From positions 907,929-971,928 of the forward strand of contig DF820463.1 of assembly GCA_000739535.1 (NCBI GenBank): DNA of 64,000 nucleotides. The letters are read 5' to 3'. Position 1 is the stretch's first letter, and each line of letters begins with the position of its first letter. Both the position numbers and the translations under genes were made by a program. Shown piece after piece: positions 32,905 through 41,831 of this stretch. The notes below the pieces were generated by a model that saw nothing but the letters and a program-made list of their open reading frames with translations, had not been told where the DNA came from and did no database searches. The stretch is from Candidatus Vecturithrix granuli (GTDB lineage: Bacteria; Moduliflexota; Moduliflexia; Moduliflexales; Moduliflexaceae).

Positions 32905-35280
32905 TCAACAGTATTTGCTCACAACTGCCTCTGAGAAGAAAACCTTTTTGCTCACAGGCTGCGCTGATTCGCCGCTGATAACAAATTCTCCCCTGAGGCG
33001 AAGATCTTCAGCAGAAGAACCGATCATCACTTCTACCTTGCCCGGATTGAGCGCGTATTGCAGATCTTCCTGATAAAACGCCAGTTGTTCGGCATGGAGC
33101 GTAAAGGTCACATGCGCTGTTGCTCCTGCTTGCAAATGGACGCGGGTAAAGCCTTTTAACTCTTTGAGCGGACGGGTGATTATGCACTGCTCCGGGATAA
33201 AATGCACGTACAATTGCACAACTTCATCTCCAGCACATGCGCCGCTGTTGCGCAAATCCATTTCGATCTGCACGCTGCCATCCTGCGGGATCGTCGTTTG
33301 GTCAATGCACAAATTCTCGTACGTAAAGGTCGTGTAACTCAGACCATGTCCGAAGGGATAGAGCGGCTTAGGACTCATTTCCACATAATTGCCAAGCCAG
33401 TGCGAACGCCCGCCAGAAGGTTTATGCCCGTAAAATACCGGAATCTGTCCCACAGCCTGCGGAAAGGAAATTGGCAGCTTACCGCCGGGATTGACCTTAT
33501 CGAACAATACATCCGCGACTGCATTACCGCCTTCTTCGCCCGGCAGCCAGGCCGACAACATGGCTTGAACATGTTCATGTTCCCAGGTCAACGTATGCGG
33601 ACGCCCCTGCACCAACACCACAATAACCGGCGTCCCGGTCGCACAGACCGCCTGAATCAATTCTTTCTGCACCCCAGGCAGATCTAACATCGCCCGGTCG
33701 CGGGCTTCGCCAGAGGTACACCCTTCGACTAAACCGGCGCGGTCGCCAACCACCACAATCGCCGCTTCCGCCTTTTTGGCTGCCGCAACCGCTACTGGAA
33801 ATCCATCTTTAGTCTCGTTAAGCACATCACAACCTTGAGCGAAATACAGTTGCGTGTCAGGCGACACACGCGCTTTGATCGCCTCAAAAATTGTAACCAC
33901 ATTCAAGGCGTCGCTGATATCGTCAAGGTCATCCGGGATCGGCGTTCCAAAAGGACTCTCGCCGTTGTGCATATCTTTTTTCAGGGTTTCGATGTGGCAG
34001 GGATAAGCATAATCGCCGATCATGTTACGCCAGCTATCTGCATTCGGGCCGATTACCGCTAATGATTTGATTTCAGGCGATAATGGCAGTAAGTGATCAT
34101 TTTTGAGCAGTACGATTGATTCAGCGGCCAGGGTGTAAGCTAATTTACGCTGTTCGGCAGTTTCAAAGACCAGTTCAGCCGCCTCGCTTTTCACGTAGGG
34201 CTGGTCAAAAATCCCAAGGGCGAACTTCATTGCCAGAATGCGCGTGACGACTGCATCAAGCTCATCCATGCTGATGATTCCATCTTCCAGAGCCTTACGC
34301 AGCGGCTCGCCAAAACAATCGGTCGAGGGCAGTTCCACATCAATGCCTGCTAACAACGCCTGATTGGCAGCTTCCTGTTTGGTGCGGGCAATTTTGTGAT
34401 ATTGGTACAGCATGTTGATCGCAAAATAATCGGAGACTACAATTCCATCAAATTGCCAGGTTTCTCTCAATATCTCGCGCAGCAGTTTCTTAGAAGCGCA
34501 GCAAGGTACGCCGTCCAGTTCGCTGTAGGAATTCATGATCGAAGCCAGTCCTGCTTCTTTGACCGCCGCTTCAAAGGGATATAAAAACACCTCGTGCAAT
34601 TCCCGTTCGGGAATGTGGCAGGGCGACCAGTTCATGCCGCCTTCGCTGTTGCCATAGCCGACAAAATGCTTGCCGGTTGCGACCGCTACCCGTTTGCCAT
34701 CTTTTTCCTGTAAGCCGCGCACGTAGGCGCAGCCCATTTTAGCAACCAGATACGGGTCTTCTCCCATGGTTTCCTCTGTACGTCCCCAACGCGGATCGCG
34801 AGTCACATCCAGCACCGGGGCCAATCCCTGATGCGCGCCGATGGCCCGCATTTGATCACGGATCACGCTGGTCATCTTCTGTGTCAGTTCAGGATTCCAG
34901 GTTGCGGCTACGCCAATGGCTTGAGGAAAGAGCGTCGCGCCGCGCGTCATCAGTCCGCTGCAGCATTCTTCGTGGATCATGGCCGGAATGCCCAGGCGGG
35001 TCTCTTCGAGCAGATATTTTTGAATCCTATTCGCCATGTCCGCCGCTTCTTTGGGATGAAAAGTAGAAGCCCCGCCGATGCGGGTAATCTGGCCGATGCC
35101 ATACGGCAGTAGTTTTTGAGCCTTGTTCGTCGAAAATGTAAAGTTTTCCAGCAGTTCGAATACCCAATAACTGCCCAACTGTGCGCATTTTTCCTCGACC
35201 GTCATGCGAGCCAGAAGATCGTTCACGCGACAGTCAATGGACTGCGAAGCATCTTGATACACTGTCTGTTCTTGTTTCAT
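32905..35280 (-). CDS. GH3 beta-glucosidase, BglX-like
   Basis: A 791-residue glycosidase with the full GH3 layout: N-terminal barrel (about 60-330) with KHFVGYG near residue 205 and the nucleophile in GIVVSDYF near 277, a second alpha/beta-sandwich domain (about 390-600) and a C-terminal fibronectin-III-like domain (about 670-765) beginning KPLYPFGHGLSYTTF. It hydrolyses terminal beta-glucosyl or xylosyl residues of oligosaccharides. No signal peptide, so cytosolic, acting on imported sugars. GGAGATATT lies 8 bases before the ATG. It is next to the large sugar-uptake cluster but separated from it by an unknown membrane gene. Confidence 0.9.
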   Translation of the reverse strand: MKQEQTVYQDASQSIDCRVNDLLARMTVEEKCAQLGSYWVFELLENFTFSTNKAQKLLPYGIGQITRIGGASTFHPKEAADMANRIQKYLLEETRLGIPAMIHEECCSGLMTRGATLFPQAIGVAATWNPELTQKMTSVIRDQMRAIGAHQGLAPVLDVTRDPRWGRTEETMGEDPYLVAKMGCAYVRGLQEKDGKRVAVATGKHFVGYGNSEGGMNWSPCHIPERELHEVFLYPFEAAVKEAGLASIMNSYSELDGVPCCASKKLLREILRETWQFDGIVVSDYFAINMLYQYHKIARTKQEAANQALLAGIDVELPSTDCFGEPLRKALEDGIISMDELDAVVTRILAMKFALGIFDQPYVKSEAAELVFETAEQRKLAYTLAAESIVLLKNDHLLPLSPEIKSLAVIGPNADSWRNMIGDYAYPCHIETLKKDMHNGESPFGTPIPDDLDDISDALNVVTIFEAIKARVSPDTQLYFAQGCDVLNETKDGFPVAVAAAKKAEAAIVVVGDRAGLVEGCTSGEARDRAMLDLPGVQKELIQAVCATGTPVIVVLVQGRPHTLTWEHEHVQAMLSAWLPGEEGGNAVADVLFDKVNPGGKLPISFPQAVGQIPVFYGHKPSGGRSHWLGNYVEMSPKPLYPFGHGLSYTTFTYENLCIDQTTIPQDGSVQIEMDLRNSGACAGDEVVQLYVHFIPEQCIITRPLKELKGFTRVHLQAGATAHVTFTLHAEQLAFYQEDLQYALNPGKVEVMIGSSAEDLRLRGEFVISGESAQPVSKKVFFSEAVVSKYC

Positions 35281-35620
35281 TGCAATATCTCCATAAATTC
35301 AGAAAAACCACTAAAAACTTTTTTCCAGATACAAACATAATTCCCATAAGATACGTTCTTTTTTAAATTTCAGACAATTTTAATTTTTGCGCTTGTACGG
35401 ATAAGATCTATTTACTTGATATGTCAATGAAAAAATATAGTTTTTCTTATTGCATATCGTTAACGCAAAATTCCCTGGACATTAGCGTATAAAAGAAATA
35501 TGCTATGAAAAAAACACTTGAGCAGAAAAGGAAAGAAAATAGAGACGATTAAGTTGTACGAACAAGTATAAATAAATAAATTTATTCTATCCGACTATCT
35601 TGAGAGCCAGATCAGTTCAC
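35281..35620. other. AT-rich gene-free region upstream of the GH3 gene
   Basis: About 340 bases with no credible gene. It must hold the promoter of the minus-strand GH3 gene. The sequence is AT-rich with many A/T runs (35440-35600) and no clear palindrome. No LacI-type operator was found here. Confidence 0.4.
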
Positions 35621-36052
35621 TTATTCGGTCTGCGGCAGCGGCGTCGGTTGCGGCAGATTGAGTTTGGGCAGCAGCAATGCATGTTCAAGTTTGACGTAAA
35701 ACTGCTTCGGATTCGGATACAACGGCAGGTGATGAGGCCGCGCATACCAGACTTCGACCTGCATGGATTTCTGATCCGAACTCAGCGTGGCTCTGACATG
35801 TTCTGGCTGGTACTGCGCCCCCATATTGTCAAGTAACTGCACAACCTGCTGTTTGACAGTCGCTTCAATATTCTGCTTGGCAGATGCAAGCGTCGCAACC
35901 ATCTGGGTTTCGGCCGTTTTCTCAAAATTCCAATGATCCCAGTATAACGGGAAGAGTTGGATGCCTGCATAAGCGCCAATCGATAGCACAGCCAACAAAA
36001 TGATCACAAACACCTTTGCCGACCCTTGTTCGGATGTTCTTTTTGCACACAT
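35621..36052 (-). CDS. Small membrane-anchored protein of unknown function
   Basis: A 143-residue protein with one N-terminal membrane helix (about 13-33, VFVIILLAVLSIGAYAGIQL) and a 105-residue domain outside. The N-terminal pattern, a short basic-polar stretch then a hydrophobic helix followed by FPLYWDHWNFEK, resembles pilin-like or DUF4845-type proteins. It ends in a proline-rich tail (LPQPTPLPQTE). A good AAAGGAG precedes the ATG. Function not known. Confidence 0.6.
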   Translation of the reverse strand: MCAKRTSEQGSAKVFVIILLAVLSIGAYAGIQLFPLYWDHWNFEKTAETQMVATLASAKQNIEATVKQQVVQLLDNMGAQYQPEHVRATLSSDQKSMQVEVWYARPHHLPLYPNPKQFYVKLEHALLLPKLNLPQPTPLPQTE

Positions 36053-36109
36053 AAAATCTTATACTCCTTTCTTTTGTTGCTGTATAACATTTAGCACCTA
36101 GTACTTCAA

Positions 36110-36250
36110 GTATTGTAGAAAAGATCAACCTCGTCATGCTCCTTCATCTCACCGCGTAGCGGTTATGGATCGCCTACGGCGAAAAAAAGGAGCTATGGGA
36201 ATCTGTTGCTACAATACTCTATCGCCTACGGCGAAAAGAAGCGTCCTCGC
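36110..36250. repeat. ATCGCCTACGGCGAA repeat, copy 1
   Basis: GCGTAGCGGTTATGGATCGCCTACGGCGAA (two parts: GCGTAGCGGTTATG and ATCGCCTACGGCGAA), a spacer, then CTACAATACT and a second ATCGCCTACGGCGAA. The same order occurs at 44635-44722, and a lone part at 57950. It lies between the ADH stop and the membrane-protein start. Confidence 0.7.
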
Positions 36251-36253
36251 GCT

Positions 36254-37207
36254 TCATGGGATAATCACGCCTTTGATATAACCTTCCGACGCCGACAGCA
36301 TGGTTTCAAACCCTTTTTGCACGTCCTCCAGGGGGAAACGATGCGTGACCAGTTTCTCCATCGGAAATACCCCGCGCGCCAGCGCCTCCATGGCCCGGCG
36401 CATGTCATCGGCCGGATCGAGCGAATATTTGGGGTGCGGCGTCACAATCACCGCGCCTTTGGTGGTCCAGTTTCGTAAAGTATATTGCGCCGGTTTGCCG
36501 TACCAGCCCGCCAGAGCATACGTGGCGCGATGGGGACGGAGCGTTTTCGCGCCCAGTTCAGCGGCGACCGCATTGCCAGTCACTTCATAAACAATATCTG
36601 TCCCCCGGCCATCAGTGATTTCCTGCACCTGTTTCAAAAAATTCGGATTTTTCGCATTGAGCGTATGGGTCGCCCCGATTTCTTTGGCAAGTTGCAAACG
36701 ATTTTCTAACAGATCGACCGCAACGAGCGAAGCCGGAGCTTTTCCTACAAGCCCGGCCAGCGTCAGCAAGCCCATAAATCCACAGCCCATGACCAGCACA
36801 TGATCGCCTAACTGCGGCGGGGCCGAACGCACGATCGTCGCAATACATTTTAACGGCTCGGCCAGCGCATGTTCGGAGGCGATCTGTTCCGGGATGCGAA
36901 TCAGCTCGGGCGGTTCCGCGACTGCGTAAGTAGCAAAAGCTTTAAGGTGCGCAAACAGACCAGTGACACGTTCTCCTGCCTTGACGCCTTTAACGTGCCG
37001 TCCGACCGCTTCCACAATGCCGACCGGTTCGTGTCCTAAGCGCAGGGGCGGCGTACCGATAAAGCCCTGAAAATACGCGCCGTCATACTGACACAATCCG
37101 CAGTGTGTGACTCGAATCAACACCTGATCATCTGTGATGTCGATCTGTTCTTCCCGAATCTCCATTTTCCCAACTTCAACAAGCTCAGCATACCGCGATG
37201 TTACCAT
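36254..37207 (-). CDS. Zinc-type medium-chain dehydrogenase (alcohol/polyol dehydrogenase-like)
   Basis: A 317-residue oxidoreductase. The catalytic-zinc residues are the Cys in CGLCQYD (near 35) and GHEPVG (near 56), and the NAD(P)-binding region GCGFMGLL lies near 150. The four-cysteine structural-zinc loop of classical ADHs is absent, the corresponding stretch being FAHLKAFATY. Members of this group oxidise or reduce sugar alcohols and related compounds. An AAGGAGG site sets the start at 37207. It is the last gene of the minus-strand sugar cluster, 35 bases after the Gfo/Idh/MocA stop, so a shared operon is likely. Confidence 0.85.
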   Translation of the reverse strand: MVTSRYAELVEVGKMEIREEQIDITDDQVLIRVTHCGLCQYDGAYFQGFIGTPPLRLGHEPVGIVEAVGRHVKGVKAGERVTGLFAHLKAFATYAVAEPPELIRIPEQIASEHALAEPLKCIATIVRSAPPQLGDHVLVMGCGFMGLLTLAGLVGKAPASLVAVDLLENRLQLAKEIGATHTLNAKNPNFLKQVQEITDGRGTDIVYEVTGNAVAAELGAKTLRPHRATYALAGWYGKPAQYTLRNWTTKGAVIVTPHPKYSLDPADDMRRAMEALARGVFPMEKLVTHRFPLEDVQKGFETMLSASEGYIKGVIIP

Positions 37208-37242
37208 CACAAACCTCCTTAGATTAGTTGTTCCCCCCGGTT

Positions 37243-38382
37243 TTACTGTTGCTCCACGTTCACCCATTCTCCGGTTGCAGCAGAGGTATAGGCGGCCTCT
37301 AAAATCAATTGGGCACGTAAGCCGTCAATGACGTTCGGCTGGAACGATTTGCCCGCTATAATTGCTTTGAGAAATTGATATTGATTTTCGGCATGAGGAC
37401 GCTGCCAGCCGATAATCGAGCGCGGAGTCGGGATTGACGCCCCGGGATACTGTTGCAGGGTATCCAGTCGCTGCCAGCCGCGTTCGCCGCCAAAATCGCC
37501 GCCTTTACGAGCGGCATCGTACCAATATAACCAGTTGCCGTCCATCAGATTAAAACGTAACGCACCTTTTTCACCGCAAATCTCAAAACGAAGTTCATCC
37601 AGAATGCCTGTCGCAAAACGGGACGCTTCAATTGTACCGATCCCGCCGTTTTTCAATTGCACTTGAAGCCAGGCCGCATCATCCACTGTCACCTTGCCGG
37701 TTTCTCGGGCGCCGGCTTTCAGGGGACGTTCAGGCACAAAGGTTTTGGTAAAAGCGCGTACAGCCTCAAATTCCCCTAAAAGATAACGCATCAGATCAAT
37801 GGCGTGCGCTCCCAGATCAGCTAAGGCCCCACCGCCTGATTTGGCGTGATCCAGCCGCCAACTCAACGGACGCTGCGGATCTTCATAACCCGTGTGCAGG
37901 TATTCTGCCTGAAAACGATAAATCTGGCCTAACGCGCCGTCCTGAATCAGGGTGTAGGCCCGCATGATCGCCGGCAGAAAGCGATAGTTAAGGGTCATGC
38001 CGATCTGTATTCCGGCTTGTTGAGCAGCAGCGGTGATTTCACGCGCTTCTGCGGCGTTCATGGCCAGTGGTTTTTCGCAGTAAATCGGTTTCCCAGCGGC
38101 AATCGCTTGCAAGAGCACGGATTTATGGGCAAAATTGGGCAGCGAGCAATCAATAATAGTCACATCATCGTCCTGAATCAGTTCGGCAACCTCTGTGTAC
38201 CATTTGCGAAATCCGCCATCGCGCACTGCTTTCCGGGCAGTTTCAGGTTTTGAGGTACACACCGCCGCCAGGTCAATCTCAGGCAAATGCCCCGGATAAT
38301 ACATGCCGATATCTTTGTAGCTGAGGGTATGGATTTTACCGATGCCGCCATACCCGATTAATCCGATGCCAATTTTTTCCAT
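37243..38382 (-). CDS. Gfo/Idh/MocA-family oxidoreductase
   Basis: A 379-residue NAD(P)-dependent dehydrogenase. It has the N-terminal Rossmann motif GLIGYGGIGKIH (residues 7-18), the family EKPLAMNAAEA motif near residue 98 and a C-terminal alpha/beta domain with DLGAHAID near 183, carrying the catalytic His. Enzymes of this family act on inositol, sugar acids or deoxysugars. Placed between a sugar-binding protein and a zinc dehydrogenase in one direction, it is probably the catabolic enzyme for the imported sugar. Substrate not deducible. Confidence 0.88.
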   Translation of the reverse strand: MEKIGIGLIGYGGIGKIHTLSYKDIGMYYPGHLPEIDLAAVCTSKPETARKAVRDGGFRKWYTEVAELIQDDDVTIIDCSLPNFAHKSVLLQAIAAGKPIYCEKPLAMNAAEAREITAAAQQAGIQIGMTLNYRFLPAIMRAYTLIQDGALGQIYRFQAEYLHTGYEDPQRPLSWRLDHAKSGGGALADLGAHAIDLMRYLLGEFEAVRAFTKTFVPERPLKAGARETGKVTVDDAAWLQVQLKNGGIGTIEASRFATGILDELRFEICGEKGALRFNLMDGNWLYWYDAARKGGDFGGERGWQRLDTLQQYPGASIPTPRSIIGWQRPHAENQYQFLKAIIAGKSFQPNVIDGLRAQLILEAAYTSAATGEWVNVEQQ

Positions 38383-38390
38383 CTTTTAAA

Positions 38391-38461
38391 AACCCCACCC
38401 CAGCCCTCCCCAAAGGGGAGGGGAGAACTCCCTCCCCTTTGGGGAGGGCTGGGGTGGGGTT
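38391..38461 (-). promoter_or_regulatory. 31-bp stem hairpin downstream of the binding-protein gene
   Basis: Perfect 31-base arms (starting AACCCCACCCCAGCCCTCCC) with a 9-base loop. It directly follows the minus-strand binding-protein stop codon at 38471 and precedes the oxidoreductase gene. Such hairpins commonly protect the upstream mRNA, raising the amount of binding protein relative to downstream gene products. The sequence is also a widely dispersed repeat type. Confidence 0.7.
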
Positions 38462-38470
38462 AAAAAACCA

Positions 38471-39385
38471 TTATTCTGCAATCAGTTTCGACGGAACCAG
38501 CATGTCAAATTCGACTTGTTCCCCTTTCACCAATTTGATTAACGTTTGAACCGCAGTAACGCCCATGGCATACGGATCCTGGGCGACGGTTGCCGCCATT
38601 TCGCCCGCTTGAACGGACTGCACGGCTTCGTCAATGCCGTCGGTACCCACAACAATCACATCGCGCCCGACGTTCTTGACCGCCTGTACCGCGCCTAAGG
38701 CCATCGTATCGTTCGCACAATAGATCGCCTTGAGATCTTCATGACGGCTCATGACATTCGTGGCCACATCCAGGGCTTTGATGCGATCCCAATCAGCGGG
38801 TTGGCTGGCGACCACTTCAAATCCGGCGTAAGTGGCGATCTTATCTTTGAATCCGTCGCGCCGCGCATCGCCGCTGGCGTTGCCGGCCATACCTTCGATA
38901 ATCGCAACTTTGCCGCCGTCAGGTAATTTCGATGCCACAAAATCCGCCGCTGTCTGGCCGATCGCATAATTATCAGTACGAATAAAGGCTGCGATTTTAC
39001 CGCCGGCGTCAGCTAAGGCTTTCTGATCCACGCCTTCATCTACATTCACGACCGGAATTCCCTGCTCGTTGGCTTTTACCACCGTCGGAATCAAATTAAC
39101 AGGCGTAATGGGCGAAAAGGCAATGCCGTCATATTGCTTCTGCAAGACGGTTTCAAACAACTGTAACTGTTCCTGAATATTTCCTTCTGACGTGACGGCA
39201 AAGACTTCGACCGTAATCCCCTGTCTTGCCGCTTCTTCTTCATATCCCTTTTGCATCGAAACCCAGTGCGGATTCGCTAGAGTTTTCAGAATCGCAGCAA
39301 ATTTTAACTCCTGGGCGTTGGCTCCGATTGACAGACACAGACTAACGATGAACATGGCAACGACAAATACCCTGATTTTTTTCAT
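38471..39385 (-). CDS. Periplasmic sugar-binding protein, ribose/allose type
   Basis: A 304-residue protein with a signal peptide (MKKIRVFVVAMF... cut after ANA near residue 24) and the Peripla_BP_4 fold typical of RbsB/AlsB/XylF. Conserved points are the ANPHW strand near residue 35, NVDEGVD near 120, and GTDGIDEA near 240. It binds a monosaccharide and delivers it to the permease encoded by the same cluster. GGAGGG precedes the start at 39385. The ROK gene lies upstream, separated by an inverted-repeat element, so it may have its own promoter there. Confidence 0.9.
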   Translation of the reverse strand: MKKIRVFVVAMFIVSLCLSIGANAQELKFAAILKTLANPHWVSMQKGYEEEAARQGITVEVFAVTSEGNIQEQLQLFETVLQKQYDGIAFSPITPVNLIPTVVKANEQGIPVVNVDEGVDQKALADAGGKIAAFIRTDNYAIGQTAADFVASKLPDGGKVAIIEGMAGNASGDARRDGFKDKIATYAGFEVVASQPADWDRIKALDVATNVMSRHEDLKAIYCANDTMALGAVQAVKNVGRDVIVVGTDGIDEAVQSVQAGEMAATVAQDPYAMGVTAVQTLIKLVKGEQVEFDMLVPSKLIAE

Positions 39386-39496
39386 AACAAGACCCTCCAT
39401 GGAAAAATGTTCTCTGTTAAACACGACTACACCGGAACAACGTATGCGAGACGCAGCCATCACCTCCTTTGAAACTACTACAGCGTTTCGGAAATA

Positions 39497-39643
39497 GAAC
39501 GCTGATGGGACTGATTGGGCTGATGTTCACTGAGATGACGACGACTTCAGGCCACAGTTCATGGTCATGATGACGGCAGGGATCACGCGTCACTTTTCCC
39601 GAAAAATCAGTGGACATCAGTTCAATCAGTCACATCAGTGTTC
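39497..39643. repeat. Imperfect 37-bp inverted repeat (MITE-like)
   Basis: Bases 39497-39533 (GAACGCTGATGGGACTGATT and on) are the near-complement of 39607-39643, with a 73-base interior and no coding potential. The (A/C)TGATGxGACTGATT pattern is known from dispersed repeats in many genomes. It lies between the ROK and binding-protein genes. Confidence 0.65.
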
Positions 39644-39673
39644 TATTTGCGATAATGTTATTCTTGTAGCTGC

Positions 39674-40651
39674 TTAAATATGAGGTTGCAGTGTTTTGTG
39701 CAGCATCCCGGCCCCGATAATCGGGCTTTTTTCCCAATTTTTTGTCAATTCGATCCGAAAGCTTTTTCTGGCAGGTGGATAGCAGCAGGCTTTTGCCACT
39801 TCTTGTATTTTCTGAATAAACAGGTCTCCGCTTTGCGCCACGCCGCCGCCGATAATGATCACATCCGGATTCAGCAGGCTGACTACATTGGCAAGCGCAA
39901 CACCCACATATTCCGCCGCTTGCAACAGTACTTCCAGAGCAAGTCGATCACCTTGTGAAGCCGCTTCCGCTACCTGAATCATCGTAAGCTGATCATCATG
40001 GATCTGCGCTGTTAAAACAGATTTTTCGCCCTGCTTGATCCGACGCAACACCCTTGCAGCAATGGCCGGCCCCTTTGCATAAGCCTGTAAACATCCTTTG
40101 CTGCCGCAGGTGCAGAGTTCGCCATCTTTTTCGACAATAATATGGCCGATTTCGCCTGCCATATTGCCCTGTCCGCGATATAACCTTTTGTCCAAAATCA
40201 GGCCTGAACCAATCCCGGTACTAATCGTAATGAAGAACAGGTTTTCGACCGCCGGATCCTCACATTGCCAAAATTCCCCTAAGACTGCGGTATTGGTGTC
40301 TTGATCAATATAGATCGGAATATCAGGGAAACCAGACTTCATCCTTGCGCCTAGGGGCACATCGCGCCAAAAAATGTTCGGCGCCAGCACGACGTTTCCA
40401 CTGGCTAACTCAACGGTTCCGGGAACTCCAATACCGATTGACGCGATCTGATCGCAGCTTACACCGGCATTCGCTGCAAACCTGTTGATCGCCGCGATTA
40501 ACTCCGTAATCATCTCTTCTGGTCCCTTTTCAATCTGAGTCGGGTAATTCTGCTGAGAAAGAATGTTTCCGGTCGCCGTGACAAGTCCCAGCGCGATTTT
40601 GGTGCCGCCGATATCCACGCCAATATGCAGTGCGTTACGTTCTACTGTCAT
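39674..40651 (-). CDS. ROK-family sugar kinase
   Basis: A 325-residue kinase. The N-terminal ATP-binding motif is GVDIGGTKIALG near residue 10, the catalytic Asp is in YIDQDTNTAVLGE near residue 117, and the ROK zinc motif is CTCGSKGCLQAYA near residue 184. It is the length of glucokinase, allokinase or N-acetylmannosamine kinase. Since it lies within a LacI-RbsA/C-RbsB-type cluster resembling als, it may phosphorylate the sugar carried by that ABC importer; glucose is equally possible. Confidence 0.9.
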   Translation of the reverse strand: MTVERNALHIGVDIGGTKIALGLVTATGNILSQQNYPTQIEKGPEEMITELIAAINRFAANAGVSCDQIASIGIGVPGTVELASGNVVLAPNIFWRDVPLGARMKSGFPDIPIYIDQDTNTAVLGEFWQCEDPAVENLFFITISTGIGSGLILDKRLYRGQGNMAGEIGHIIVEKDGELCTCGSKGCLQAYAKGPAIAARVLRRIKQGEKSVLTAQIHDDQLTMIQVAEAASQGDRLALEVLLQAAEYVGVALANVVSLLNPDVIIIGGGVAQSGDLFIQKIQEVAKACCYPPARKSFRIELTKNWEKSPIIGAGMLHKTLQPHI

Positions 40652-40875
40652 GCCTGTACATCAACCACAGATTTCCCAGATTTCTCAGATAAGAATAGCA
40701 TCTATAGCCATCCTAAATGATTTGTGTCTCGACTTCGCTCGACAACCGACACGGTCACTGAGCGAAGTCGAAGTGACATGACACAACTGACTTAGAATCG
40801 CTATAATCTGTGAAATCCGTGAAATCTGTGGTTATTTATGGTTTGTAGTAAACGCTTTAGCGTTTTTCACAACTC
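40652..40875. repeat. Inverted-repeat element between ROK and permease genes
   Basis: AACCACAGATTTCCCAGATT (about 40664) and AATCTGTGAAATCCGTGAAATCTGTGGTT (about 40807, given as parts AATCTGTG and AAATCTGTGGTT) are inverted. Inside is a GAGCGAAGTCGAA dyad. A GTTTGTAGTAAACGCTTTAG repeat copy lies at about 40841-40870. Confidence 0.65.
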
Positions 40876-41817
40876 CTACTTCGCCGAAAGGGCTTTATCT
40901 AAAAAGACAGACCCGATAATCAAGCTGCCCATGACGATCTGTTGATAGAAGGTCGGGACGTTCAAAATATTCAGGGAGTTATTGATTAAGCCGATAATAA
41001 TCGCGCCGATCACGACCCCGGAAATCCGGCCTTTTCCGCCGAAAAAACTGGTCCCACCGATAATTGCGGCGGCAATCGCATACAATTCAAAGCCCTGACC
41101 GGCCAACGGTTCTGCGGCCCCTAAGCGGCCAATCATCACCACTCCGGCAATTCCGGCGCAGATCCCTGAGAAGACGAATACTGCCAGTTTATGCACTTTC
41201 ACGTTGACGCCGGACAGCCAGGCTGAATCCTGATTGCCGCCGATGGCATAGAGGTTGCGTCCTAAAATGGTTTTGGTGGTAATGATATAAAAGATTACCG
41301 CGACGGCAAGGGCGATCAAAATCGGGATCGGAATCTTAAAAAACGACCCGGCAATCGTGCGCTGAAACGCCGGAGGGAATCCATACACCGGTCTGGCGTT
41401 GGAAATTACCAGGGTCAATCCGCGAAAAATTGTGAGGCCGCCCAATGTGATAATGAAGGGATGCAGCCCGGTTTGCACTACGAGAAAGCCGTTTATCAGG
41501 CCAAGTATGCCCCCTAAAATGACGCCGCCAAGTAAGATCGCCAGGATAATCGGAACACCGTTGACCAGCAATTTGGCTGTCATCATGCCAGTCAGCGCCA
41601 GCACGGAACCGACGGACAAATCAATACCGGCAATCAGAATCGCAAAGAATTCCCCTACCGCAATCAGAATCGTAATTGACGATTGCAGGATGATCTGCAC
41701 CAGATTGTTCACGGTCAGAAAGTATTTCGGAGAAAGGATCCCCATAATCACGACTAACAGTAACAAAATCAATAAAATGCCATACTTTTGCCAGAATGCG
41801 CGAAATGAAACTGTCAT
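40876..41817 (-). CDS. ABC sugar permease, RbsC/AlsC type
   Basis: A 313-residue membrane protein of the BPD_transp_2 family with about eight to ten helices. Family marks are GIDLSVGSVLALTGM near residue 65, LGLINGFLV...HPFIITLGGLTIFRGL near 105-135 and IIGGTSFFGGKGRISGVVIGA near 250. It forms the translocation pore for ribose, allose, xylose or another pentose/hexose. The start is 15 bases after the ATPase stop, so translational coupling is likely. Confidence 0.92.
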   Translation of the reverse strand: MTVSFRAFWQKYGILLILLLLVVIMGILSPKYFLTVNNLVQIILQSSITILIAVGEFFAILIAGIDLSVGSVLALTGMMTAKLLVNGVPIILAILLGGVILGGILGLINGFLVVQTGLHPFIITLGGLTIFRGLTLVISNARPVYGFPPAFQRTIAGSFFKIPIPILIALAVAVIFYIITTKTILGRNLYAIGGNQDSAWLSGVNVKVHKLAVFVFSGICAGIAGVVMIGRLGAAEPLAGQGFELYAIAAAIIGGTSFFGGKGRISGVVIGAIIIGLINNSLNILNVPTFYQQIVMGSLIIGSVFLDKALSAK

Positions 41818-41831
41818 GCCAACCTCCTTCT

